64,000 bases of DNA from Oscillatoria sp. FACHB-1407 (GTDB lineage: Bacteria; Cyanobacteriota; Cyanobacteriia; Elainellales; Elainellaceae): the NCBI RefSeq assembly GCF_014697545.1, contig NZ_JACJSA010000025.1, positions 1 through 64,000 of the forward strand. The letters are read 5' to 3'. Of the stretch, positions 1 through 7,464 are shown piece by piece. The translations under genes and the position numbers were made by a program. The notes under the pieces are model-generated. The model saw only the letters and a program-made list of their open reading frames with translations. It did no database searches and had not been told where the DNA came from. The first letter of the stretch is position 1. Each line of letters starts with the position of its first letter.

Positions 1-2
1 CA

Positions 3-101
3 ACGGTGAATTGGCGTTTCGCAACGACTGATGCGCGAGTTAAATTAGGGCGACTATATCCTACGATTGAACCCGGCAAAGTTGATTTGGCAGACCACTA
101 G
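3..101 (+). CDS. C-terminal tail of a truncated protein, possibly a transposase
   Basis: Frame 3 is open from the left edge of the window to TAG at 99-101 and encodes about 32 residues. The text contains NWRF, then ARVKLGRLYP, then PGKVDLADH. An A-R-x-K-L-x-R-L-Y-P ending resembles the C-termini I associate with some cyanobacterial IS transposases (IS630-like), but the fragment is too short to assign. A short inverted repeat (AGACCAC 92-98, GTGGTCT 103-109) sits over the stop codon and could be an element end or a weak terminator. The rest of the gene lies outside the window. Confidence 0.35.
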   Translation, partial: TVNWRFATTDARVKLGRLYPTIEPGKVDLADH

Positions 102-136
102 TGTGGTCTAGATATTGGCTCCAAATTGAAATTTCC

Positions 137-245
137 GTAAGGGCGTTTTGCATAACGCCCCTACCGGAGTCCTCATATGTAGCCTGAGTTTCGAGGGTAG
201 GAGGCAGAGCCTCCGTAACTCCATTTCCAAGCAGGAGCTTGGAAA
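137..245. repeat. Cluster of three small palindromic repeats
   Basis: Three hairpins follow one another: GTAAGGGCGTT 137-147 with AACGCCCCTAC 154-164; GGAGGC 200-205 with GCCTCC 209-214; and TTTCCAAGC 224-232 with GCTTGGAAA 237-245. The last two resemble a dispersed cyanobacterial repeat (AGGCAGAGCCT followed by TTCCCAGGCTGGAGCCTGGGAA). The first belongs to the same small family as 20077-20104. No gene is visible here. Confidence 0.7.
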
Positions 246-256
246 CGAGGTCTGTA

Positions 257-292
257 TGAGATTTGTTTACGAAGAAAGTGACAGAAGAGGGA
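257..292 (+). repeat. Dispersed 36-bp repeat, copy 1
   Basis: TGAGATTTGTTTACG followed by AG, AAGTGACAGAA and AGG recurs nearly unchanged at 1493-1528 (four or so substitutions in 36 bp). Copy 1 ends at the 3' end of the CHRD gene; copy 2 lies just upstream of the WD40 gene. Both sit near GAAACGCCCCT/ATAACGCCCCT motifs, so they may be ends or internal parts of one repeated element that brackets the CHRD gene. No coding function is apparent. Confidence 0.6.
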
Positions 293-294
293 TA

Positions 295-945
295 TTATTC
301 ATACGGCATCAACACCGCCCGCAACTCTCCAGCACGATTGCGGGTCGTGTGCAAATCCACATACAGCATGTTGTTTTCCAATGCGGTCAACTGCTCTGCT
401 GTCAGCGTGTATTCGCCCATCGCCGTGCCTGCTCGTCCGGTATCATCCAGCATCACCGTCAGTGCATATTGGAAGGGGCCGTTTTCACTGGGCATTCCCC
501 GGTGAATGTGGAAAGCAGAGGTGATGTTGGGGTTGGGAGGATTGACCGGGTCGGTGGCATAGTCGCGGAGCGGGCTGGAGAGATTTCTAAAGCTGCCTCG
601 CACAATCAGGCGATCGCCCGACAGCACCGCTCCAACGGTTCCTAACGCTTGGGTTTGAGGGCTAGTGGGCACCACATTCGCTTTGCTCATCATGGCCACA
701 TAGGTCTTTAAGCCACGGTTGGGCATTCCCTGCGCCATCAAAACTGACTTTGCCGTTTGTAGATTAGCGGTTGCTTCTGCCTTCAACGCATCATTCGTGG
801 CAACTTGCGCGATTTCTTCTTTGACTGGCGATTGGGTCACTTCAAGCGTGACTCCACTGAAGGCGGGGGAATGAATCCCGATCGTGAGCAGACCACTTAA
901 AACTGCCAGCAACAAGCTTTTGAACCAACTTTTCCAGGTGTGCAT
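295..945 (-). CDS. Secreted CHRD-domain protein
   Basis: A 216-residue protein with an N-terminal signal peptide (charged MHTWKSWFK, hydrophobic stretch to about residue 29 ending in AFSG). The C-terminal half, about residues 100-215, reads as a CHRD domain: SGDRLIVRGSFRNLSS, then FHIHRGMP, ending YVDLHTTRNRAGELRAVL. The FHIHRG and LHT..N..GE blocks are the usual CHRD signature. CHRD proteins are extracellular beta-rich proteins without a defined enzymatic activity in bacteria. The gene is monocistronic, and no + strand partner lies within 600 bp. Function beyond the fold is unknown. Confidence 0.85.
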   Translation of the reverse strand: MHTWKSWFKSLLLAVLSGLLTIGIHSPAFSGVTLEVTQSPVKEEIAQVATNDALKAEATANLQTAKSVLMAQGMPNRGLKTYVAMMSKANVVPTSPQTQALGTVGAVLSGDRLIVRGSFRNLSSPLRDYATDPVNPPNPNITSAFHIHRGMPSENGPFQYALTVMLDDTGRAGTAMGEYTLTAEQLTALENNMLYVDLHTTRNRAGELRAVLMPYE

Positions 946-1194
946 AATCTTTCCCTTCGTGCATCCATCAATATCTGTGAAACCTGATCTTCGGGTTTCA
1001 ATAACACTACGTAGCTCAACTCAATTTGGATGGGATGGCTTTCAAATTACAGCGGTTTGTAGAGGAGCACGACACAACGAATACCTGCGCGTGCTTTGCA
1101 GTGAAGTTTTACACCGAAGAAGGTAACTGAGACCTGATCTAAATAGTCAGATACGAGCATTCGCAGTTAAATTATTCGTAGTTGACTAGTTTTC
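946..1194. other. Intergenic region, possible small-RNA body
   Basis: No convincing ORF is visible between the CHRD start and the terminator-like hairpin at 1195. Because that hairpin points along the + strand and there is no + strand gene upstream, this stretch could be the body of a small RNA. I could not recognise a known RNA family in it. Confidence 0.3.
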
Positions 1195-1253
1195 TCCTCT
1201 GGGTAAACCCCGTTGTGTAGCGATGATCGCTGGGTTTACTCAGAGGACTTTTT
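1195..1253 (+). terminator. Strong Rho-independent terminator without an upstream gene
   Basis: A 16-nt arm (TCCTCTGGGTAAACCC, 1195-1210) pairs with GGGTTTACTCAGAGGA (1232-1247) with a single G-U wobble, and a run of six T follows at about 1249-1254. The loop is 21 nt. Orientation is +, but the gene to the left is on the - strand. From 1254 to the WD40 start I see only a small hairpin (AGGGGCA/TGCCCCT near 1337-1353) and the second copy of the 36-bp repeat. Confidence 0.7.
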
Positions 1254-1492
1254 TATGCAGCAAGAGGGCAATACCCAAGCCGTTTATAGCGGTACCCGTT
1301 CAGGTGAAGTACGGGGTGTGGAGGTATCACCCTCACGCAGGGGCACTGCCCCCTTGTACTCGCCGCACTGAACCAACTTGCACATGCCTGTAATGAACCA
1401 TAGGGACGGAAATGTTGAGTTTGGGCAACGCTTCACACCATTTCTGTAGATTTGGGCTAAACATGAATATCCCCATAGTCTTTAATCACTGA

Positions 1493-1528
1493 TGAGATTT
1501 GTTTACGGAGCAAGTGACAGAAAAGGAA
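1493..1528 (+). repeat. Dispersed 36-bp repeat, copy 2
   Basis: Second copy of the element at 257-292, same orientation. It overlaps the first codons of a TTG-initiated extension of the WD40 gene. That is one reason to prefer the downstream ATG at 1601 as the real start. Confidence 0.6.
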
Positions 1529-1600
1529 TCAGTGTTTTGTGAAACGCCCCTATCAAGGGATTGGCATCTCGATAGTATCTTCCCTACTGCAACACAATCT

Positions 1601-3232
1601 ATGAATCTCCTGCCTTATCATTCCTTCACGATTCAGACTCCAGACCCACCTGAGGTTGTCCGTCAGAGGCTTGCCACCCACATCGAAGCACCCAAAATAT
1701 TACGCTGGCAGTTCTCCCACCACCACGCACCCTATGAGGGCAAGATTTGGGAAACCGGATTTGAACTGCGCCGGATCATTCACTATCGCAATTCGTTTTT
1801 ACCAACAGTTCGGGGGCGGTTTGAAGTCACTAGCCAGGGGACGGACGTTCATATCACGATGGGAATGCATCCCGTTGTGACTGCGTTTTTAGCCATTTGG
1901 GGATTCTTCTGGTACAGTGCCCTCATTCCCCTGACTCTGGCGGGAGGAATGCCCGGTGAGGTTGCCCTACTCTTCCTCGGATTGCCCACCATCCTATTCG
2001 TGGGATTCTGGTATGCCTTCTGGTACGAGGCAAATCGGGCTCAGGACGATCTGATAGGAATGATTGCGGGAGAAGTGCTCGATGGGCAAGCCTGGCAACG
2101 TCGCCCCAAGCAGCGGTGGTTGAAGATGATGCAACTGGGACTGATTGGTCTGGGGCTAGCGTTGGCATTGGGGCAGTTTGTCTTCTGGCAATTTCAACCC
2201 TTGATGTTTCCAGAAGCGTCCTCCCTGTTCACCCCCTGTACCCAAAATCCAGCCCAATCTCCCTACTGCACTTTCTCGGTGGTGCATCGATTGGCTCATC
2301 CCACTGCTACAACCCTCACTCTGAGTACAGATGGGCAAACTCTGGTGAGTGGTGGACAGGATAAAGCCATTCGCGTTTGGGATGTGGAGACAGGACAGCT
2401 TATAAAAACGCTTCAGAGCGATTCGGGGCAGGTGCGGGCAGTGGCGATCGCCCCCGATGGCAAAACCGTTGTTAGTGGCAGCACCGATCGCAGGGTACGT
2501 ATCTGGAGTCTGACCACTGATCAGCGTCCATTGATGTTAGCAGGGCATACAGAGGGGGTTGAGTTTATTCGCATTAGCCCGGATGGCAAAACGATTACGA
2601 GTGCTAGCCAGAGTGAAATTAAACGCTGGAATCTGGCAACTGGAGAGTTAGAAGCGACCTTACCCACGTTGCCCAGTTCTGAACTTCAACTGGGACCAAT
2701 CACGATTTCTAATGGACCCGATCGCTTCATTATTCGTGATATCAGTGCTGATGGCAGAACGGCAATTTTTGAGTTTTTCAGCGGTAAAGTGGTGCTGTGG
2801 GATTTGATCGCAGACCAACTACGCAGCGAATTAAATGAACGGTTTGATGCGTTTTCAGGCTATGTATTATCGGCTCACATTAGCCCCGATGGAACCTTAG
2901 CTGCCATTCAATACAGCAACTCCTCGGCTAAGTTTGAAACTCAGTTGAAAGTGTGGGATTTAACGGCAGGAGAAGTCAAAGCGCGTGGACAGGTAACCGC
3001 GTCTGATACAACGTTTATCGATGTGCCCATGGCAGTAACGGGCGATCGCATTCTGGGGAGCACGAACACAGGACTGAACGTGTGGAATCTGCAAACCGCT
3101 GAACCTGAAGCAAGTCTGGACGTTGAGTGGATGAGTGCTCTGACCGTCAGTGCGGATGGCACCTTCATTGCAGGCATTACAGGAGATGCCTCCACGCAGA
3201 ACGCCAAAATTCAGGTATTACACCGGGGTTAG
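1601..3232 (+). CDS. Membrane-anchored WD40-repeat protein
   Basis: The frame is open from a TTG at 1499, but the first 34 codons run through a dispersed repeat, so I take ATG 1601 (543 residues). The N-terminal 200 residues start MNLLPYHSFTIQTPDPPEVV, look like a soluble beta domain, and then give three hydrophobic segments (FLAIWGFFWYSALIPL; LLFLGLPTILFVGFWYAF; LGLIGLGLALALGQFVFW). The rest is a beta-propeller with WD-type units such as LVSGGQDKAIRVWDVETG and VVSGSTDRRVRIWSL; later blades are degenerate. Such proteins are scaffolds; no partner can be named. It sits 2 bp upstream of a small membrane-protein gene and is probably co-transcribed with it and its paralogue. Confidence 0.8.
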   Translation: MNLLPYHSFTIQTPDPPEVVRQRLATHIEAPKILRWQFSHHHAPYEGKIWETGFELRRIIHYRNSFLPTVRGRFEVTSQGTDVHITMGMHPVVTAFLAIWGFFWYSALIPLTLAGGMPGEVALLFLGLPTILFVGFWYAFWYEANRAQDDLIGMIAGEVLDGQAWQRRPKQRWLKMMQLGLIGLGLALALGQFVFWQFQPLMFPEASSLFTPCTQNPAQSPYCTFSVVHRLAHPTATTLTLSTDGQTLVSGGQDKAIRVWDVETGQLIKTLQSDSGQVRAVAIAPDGKTVVSGSTDRRVRIWSLTTDQRPLMLAGHTEGVEFIRISPDGKTITSASQSEIKRWNLATGELEATLPTLPSSELQLGPITISNGPDRFIIRDISADGRTAIFEFFSGKVVLWDLIADQLRSELNERFDAFSGYVLSAHISPDGTLAAIQYSNSSAKFETQLKVWDLTAGEVKARGQVTASDTTFIDVPMAVTGDRILGSTNTGLNVWNLQTAEPEASLDVEWMSALTVSADGTFIAGITGDASTQNAKIQVLHRG

Positions 3233-3234
3233 AT

Positions 3235-3804
3235 ATGTTTTCGACTAATCCTCATCCCTCTCGACCCGCAGGCACCCGCTTTACAATCCGAAAAAGCGAG
3301 AGGGCTTTAGAGATCCATCCACCTCGCCCAGAAACCTTAAGCTTTGAGCAACGCCTTTGGCGGGGGGCAGTCCCTTTCAAAACCCGGTTCTACCATAGCT
3401 TTACGCTAGTCGCTCTGATGCTGGTCATTCAAGCATTACTCTATCCCTGGTTTTGGTGGGCACCTCTCATCTTGCTGGGGATTCTCAGTCCAGCCATGCT
3501 GATTTGGTTAATGACACCTGCCAAGAGTACTCATCTTTACTTGAATGCCTATCAAGGGTGGTTCAAGATTTGTAGGCGATCGCTCGAATCAAGCACTCAC
3601 CCCGATCAGATCATCGCCAGTGAGTTGATAGCAGACCTTCAATCGGTGACTGCTTCGCAACACTCGCGAGGACGGTATGGAGCAACTCGCAGCGTCACAC
3701 TTCATGCAAAACAAACCTACTTTTTAGATTGGAGTTTGACAGCAGAAGAATCCCTCTGGATCGTTGGTGAAATTCAGTCCTGGTTAGAGGTTCAGAAGCA
3801 ATAA
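3235..3804 (+). CDS. Small membrane protein, paralogue 1
   Basis: 189 residues from ATG 3235; the longer frame upstream overlaps the WD40 gene and is not supported. After a basic N-terminus there is a conserved block (ALEIHPPRPETLSFEQRLWRG), two hydrophobic segments (FTLVALMLVIQALLYPWFW; APLILLGILSPAMLIWLM), and a soluble C-terminus ending LDWSLTAEESLWIVGEIQSWL. The architecture of two membrane segments plus a small beta domain resembles bacterial PH-like membrane proteins, but I do not recognise a named family. The stop-to-start spacing of 2 bp from the WD40 gene suggests a shared transcript. Confidence 0.75.
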   Translation: MFSTNPHPSRPAGTRFTIRKSERALEIHPPRPETLSFEQRLWRGAVPFKTRFYHSFTLVALMLVIQALLYPWFWWAPLILLGILSPAMLIWLMTPAKSTHLYLNAYQGWFKICRRSLESSTHPDQIIASELIADLQSVTASQHSRGRYGATRSVTLHAKQTYFLDWSLTAEESLWIVGEIQSWLEVQKQ

Positions 3805-3837
3805 ATTTCTGTGAATAGCAGTACTTAGCAATACATC

Positions 3838-4401
3838 ATGGCTTCTCAAAACTCCCATTCCTCTGGATCTGCTCGCACAAAATTTGTGGTTCTCAAAACA
3901 GTTGATTATCTTGAGGTTCATCCTCCTGCACCCAATAGCTTCACCTTGAGAGAAAGACTTTTGCAGGGATTATTTCCTCTCAAGATGCGGTTATTTATAT
4001 CGACATTCATCATCGTTCTGATGTTCATCATGTTGTGGATGAGTTACACCGTGATAGGGTTTAATCCTCTCATTGTGATGGGTTTAATGGTCATCCCATT
4101 TTTATTACTCTGGATATTCACATCTACCCGGAGTACACACCTCTACTTTGATCGAAAAGCGGATCAATTTGAGATTCGATTGCGATCGCTCGAAGTACCC
4201 CACCGAGAAATAGTTCAGACAAAAGATAGAATCTCAGAGATTCAACAAGTTGCAGTATTTGAGAAATACCAAGGAAAGGATTGCACAGGTCGAACGATAA
4301 CGATTCAAACGAGACAAACTTACGCTTTAGACTGGCATTTGACAAAAGCAGAGAGTAGCTGGATTGTGAATGAAATTCGGTCATGGCTGTTATTACAGTA
4401 A
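3838..4401 (+). CDS. Small membrane protein, paralogue 2
   Basis: 187 residues, clearly a tandem duplicate of the preceding gene. It shares LEVHPPAPNSFTLRERLLQG, two hydrophobic segments, STHLYFDRKADQFEIRLRSLE and the C-terminal ALDWHLTKAESSWIVNEIRSWL. The two copies differ at most positions outside these blocks, so the duplication is old. The start is 34 bp after the previous stop. The stop codon at 4399-4401 is 1 bp from the left end of a MITE-like element. Function unknown. Confidence 0.75.
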   Translation: MASQNSHSSGSARTKFVVLKTVDYLEVHPPAPNSFTLRERLLQGLFPLKMRLFISTFIIVLMFIMLWMSYTVIGFNPLIVMGLMVIPFLLLWIFTSTRSTHLYFDRKADQFEIRLRSLEVPHREIVQTKDRISEIQQVAVFEKYQGKDCTGRTITIQTRQTYALDWHLTKAESSWIVNEIRSWLLLQ

Positions 4402-4402
4402 C

Positions 4403-4531
4403 TAAGAAATGAAAATTAAATGAGTTCGATATTGGGTAGGGGCGGGTTTTGCAGTCAAATTCAGCTAGGGTGAGGATTGATCGGCTAAACCCGCCCGTAC
4501 AGTTTGCAGATTTATTTAATCCACCATCCTA
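4403..4531. mobile_element. MITE-like element, copy A
   Basis: Non-coding palindromic element of about 129 bp. Imperfect terminal inverted repeats: left TAAGAAATGAAAATTAAATG, right end whose complement reads TAGGATGGTGGATTAAATAA. Inside, GTAGGGGCGGGTTT pairs with AAACCCGCCCGTAC across a loop. Related copies lie at 16101-16249, 26958-27114 and 58488-58628. Ends begin and finish in TA, consistent with TA target duplication, but that is inference. No transposase is encoded. Confidence 0.65.
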
Positions 4532-4617
4532 AAGCCATCTCAGGAAAATTTGCTGTGACTGTGAAATGGATAGAATCTTGCTGTTGAAAGAGGAAACGGA
4601 TGAGAAATCGCAGTTGA

Positions 4618-5709
4618 ATGGAGAGCAGTCCTGATGAATGGTCAATGGTTTCTTCAAGTACCCTCAGCCCTGATACATCACTGACAGTCAATGCCTTTCA
4701 GCGGTTTGCGATCGCCGCTGAACAGATTGGCGCAACCCCCAAACGATTGGCAAAAGCTGCCATTTTGGGAGATTACTTTGTCACGCTATCAGATGATGAT
4801 TTGCGTCTAGCCGCGCGTTATTTTGCGGGTTCCCCGTTTCCGCAGTTCGATCAACGGGTCTTGCAGGTGGGTGGCGCGGCTTTGATGACTGCCCTGTTGG
4901 CGGTAAGTGGTGCGGAACCGGACACACTGCAAGCAGAATTGGTGCGGCGGGGTGATCTGGGAGATGTAGCGGTCAATGTGTTGCCAGAATCGGTGACCCC
5001 GACGCTGGAACTGTCAGAGGTCGGAGAAGCCTTTGCGGCTCTGGTGGAGACACGCGGCAACAAACGCAAGGTAGCGGTGATCGTTTCTCTGCTTCAGAAA
5101 GCAACACCTCTGGAGGCAAAGTATCTGATCAAATTAATGTCAGGTGATCTGCGCATCGGTTTGCGGGAAGGGGCAGTGGAAGATGCGATCGCCCGACTCG
5201 CCCAAGAAGAAGTATCCCGAATTCAGTGGGTGAATATGCTAACCGGAGACATTGGGGAAACCGCCGTATTAGCACGACATCAGCAGTTAGATACGGCACG
5301 AATGCGACTATTTCACCCAATCAAATTCATGCTGGCGAGTCCAGTAGAGGACTTTGAGGAAATTACTCGTCGGATGCCCCAAGGATTCGCTGTAGAAGAC
5401 AAATATGACGGCATTCGTGCTCAGGCTCACATTGCCCCTATCCCCGATGACAATCAGTTGTTACATGGAGTGACATCAACCGGGATGCGCGTTGCCCTAT
5501 TCTCACGCACACTGGATGAGATTACGGCGACCTTTCCCGATCTGGTGCAACCTCTGGCAGCAATAGATCGGGATATCGTGGGCACAGGCGCAGATGCGGG
5601 GTTGATTCTGGATGGTGAAATTGTTCCCTTTCGAGGCGATCGCATCCTCCCCTTTCAAGACTTGCAAAAGCGGTTGGGTGCCTTTTACCACGACACCTTC
5701 TACATCTGA
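4618..5709 (+). pseudogene. ATP-dependent DNA ligase, truncated at the nucleotidyltransferase domain
   Basis: 363 residues. Residues 25-240 are the N-terminal DNA-binding domain (IKLMSGDLRIGLREG is typical). Residues 258-354 start the adenylation domain: motif I EDKYDGIR with the adenylated Lys at 262, motif III-like FSRTLDEITATFPDL, and LDGEIV at 331-336. The protein then ends at KRLGAFYHDTFYI, so motifs IV, V and the OB-fold are missing; family members run to about 500-600 residues. The last codons read into the start of a DHH gene in another frame, so a deletion appears to have joined the two. The remaining protein could at most self-adenylate, and ligation is unlikely. Confidence 0.75.
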
Positions 5710-6739
5710 TTTAGATAGTGCAATTCACGCCTTTCAAACCTTTGTCGATCGCATCCCTAAAACTGCTTCCGTCGTGGTTATCCACGACTCTGATGCTGAT
5801 GGTGTAACCGCAGGAGTCGTGTGGCAGCGTGCCTTTGAACGGGCAGGCTTTGAGCACGTCACTCGCGTCATTCCCGATCGCGAACGCAATGCCTGGACAC
5901 CCGCCAACCGGGAACGAATTACTGCTGCAAAACCAGACTTTCTATTTGTGATGGATTTGGGCAGTCAAGCAGAACCCATCCTGGCGGGAGTGCCCACCTG
6001 TTTTATTGACCATCACTACCCGGAAGGTGCGCCAGCAGGGGATACTCTCATCACTGCCTACACCTGGAACCCGATTCCCAATACGTCCTGGTTGGTATGG
6101 CATCTGTGCCAGCACGTTGCGGATGTGTCTGACTTAGATTGGATTGCTGCCATTGGAACACTCAGCGATTTGGGAGAGAAAGCCCCCTTTGAACTGCTAA
6201 CTGATGCAAAGCGCAAATATACAGCGAAGTATCTGAAGGAAGCGACTGCACTGATTAACGCTTCTCGTCGGGCGGCTCACTATCGACCTGAAATAGCCGC
6301 GATCGCCCTCCTTACCCACTCCGACCCCAAATCCCTGGTTAACTCTCAAAGTGCGGACGTTGAGCAACTGCGGCACGACTGAGAGGAAGTCAAGCGAGAG
6401 TTGGATGCTGCCCGTAAGGTTGCGCCCATTTTTGCCGGAAAGGTTGCCCTACTGCGGCTCAACTCTCCCTGTCAGGTTCATCCCCTGATCGCCCAAAGCT
6501 GGCGGGGGCGATTGCCTAATTACGTTGTGATTGCTGCGAATGAGGGCTACATTCCCAATCGAGTGAATTTCTCGGCGCGATCGAACTCTATCAACGTTCT
6601 GGAGTTTCTGCGGTCTTACGATATTGGGGAAGGCGAAGGCAATTATGGTCATGGTCACGACCAGGCATCGGGGGGAAGCTTGCCGCGCGATCGCTGGCAG
6701 CAATTACTCACCCAGTTTGGCTTTTCCAATGGAGCTTGA
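5678..6739 (+). pseudogene. DHH-family phosphoesterase, split by an in-frame TGA
   Basis: Reading frame 2 carries a DHH/RecJ-like phosphoesterase: HDSDADGVTAG, FVMDLGSQ, IDHHYPEGAP and GTLSDLGEKAPFE. It reaches TGA at 6380-6382 after SADVEQLRHD, and the same frame continues without shift into EEVKRELDAARKVAPIF and a normal C-terminus (NYVVIAANEGYIPNRVNFSARS) ending at 6739. One base change (for example CGA to TGA) would explain the stop. The 5' end lacks a normal start: the frame extends back into ligase DNA, with GTG 5678 the nearest candidate. Missing 5' end plus nonsense codon argue for a decaying gene, though a sequencing error at 6380 cannot be excluded. Confidence 0.75.
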
Positions 6740-6756
6740 TCCCCCTGCCTGCGGCA

Positions 6757-6775
6757 TCCCCCTTAAAAAGGGGGA
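6757..6775. terminator. Hairpin after the DHH remnant
   Basis: TCCCCCTT (6757-6764), loop AAA, AAGGGGGA (6768-6775): a perfect 8-bp stem 18 bp after the DHH stop. There is no U-run on the + strand beyond CTTTG, so it may also be a dispersed repeat of the AAAAGGGGGA type. Confidence 0.5.
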
Positions 6776-6822
6776 CTTTGAACTTTTGAATACGATGATT
6801 GGAGTGAAAGGTGCGATCGCTT

Positions 6823-6990
6823 GAGTTCTGATCTCGGAGTTTCGTGTTCTGATCTCGAAGTGTCAAGTCAAAAGGTCGGAAATTCATGATCAGAAGTTAG
6901 AGTTCCGTGTTCTGATCTCGAAGTGTCGCGTTCGGAAGGCGAAGTTTCAAGTTCCGAGGTCGGAGTCCCATGTTCGGAAGTTGAAAGGTG
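6823..6990. repeat. Degenerate 21-bp tandem repeat, eight units
   Basis: Eight consecutive 21-bp units follow a pattern (G/A)(A/T)GTTC-GA-(G/T)TC-GAAGT-TC. Units 2 and 5 are identical (GTGTTCTGATCTCGAAGTGTC minus its last base is 20 nt of each); the others diverge. In frame +2 each unit encodes a heptapeptide near S-S-(D/E)-(L/V)-(G/E)-V-(S/P), with one stop in unit 4. A period of exactly seven codons suggests the array descends from, or occasionally serves as, coding sequence. From 6991 to 7099 I see nothing. Confidence 0.75.
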
Positions 6991-7099
6991 AGGGTTAGAG
7001 GGCAAAATTTTGAGTCTCCCTAATCAGTAACAGTGATCTGAATTAATTGGAATCCTTCAATCGCACCGCTTGGAGGATTCCAAATGAATCGAGACCAGG

Positions 7100-7342
7100 C
7101 TATTCCTGCTTTGGGGTCTGAATGGATCGCATAACAGGCACAAGTACTTGCAAGAGTAGAGCGATCGCTCCAATGACTCCTGCGATCGCTGTGATCATAA
7201 CTGCTGTTGCCAGAATGATTTCAGTAGGACTGGTGCCGTATTGCATCCAGGCAGAAGGAGGCTCGATCGGGGTGGGGTTGGCGATCGAAACTTGGGTGGG
7301 TTTAGGGTTAGTTACAGAAGGGTTAACAGTTGAAGTCTTCAT
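7100..7342 (-). CDS. Small single-span membrane protein, unknown
   Basis: 80 residues: a Pro/Thr/Asn-rich N-terminus (about 1-35), then one hydrophobic segment (IILATAVMITAIAGVIGAIA onward, about residues 41-70) and a short basic tail. I do not recognise a family. There is no strong ribosome binding site, and the opposite-strand frame is a mirror of it. It is divergent from the NACHT operon. The hydrophobic segment and the natural ends favour a real gene. Confidence 0.5.
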   Translation of the reverse strand: MKTSTVNPSVTNPKPTQVSIANPTPIEPPSAWMQYGTSPTEIILATAVMITAIAGVIGAIALLLQVLVPVMRSIQTPKQE

Positions 7343-7464
7343 TGATTACTGTATTGAACTCAACAAATCCAACTTATTTGAAGTAAGCATCTACTATCGA
7401 CTAACTGGAGTTAGCAATCAGTTAGTATGTACTTAGCAATCAGGAGTAAGGTCTTTTAACTTCG

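Noticed and set aside
148-645. 165-residue + strand frame over the CHRD gene
   Set aside because: It is the antisense shadow of the well-supported CHRD gene and has no domain.
6380-6382. TGA as a selenocysteine codon in the DHH gene
   Set aside because: The family has no Cys or Sec at this position, the flanking residues are charged linker, and the 5' end is already lost. A nonsense mutation is simpler.
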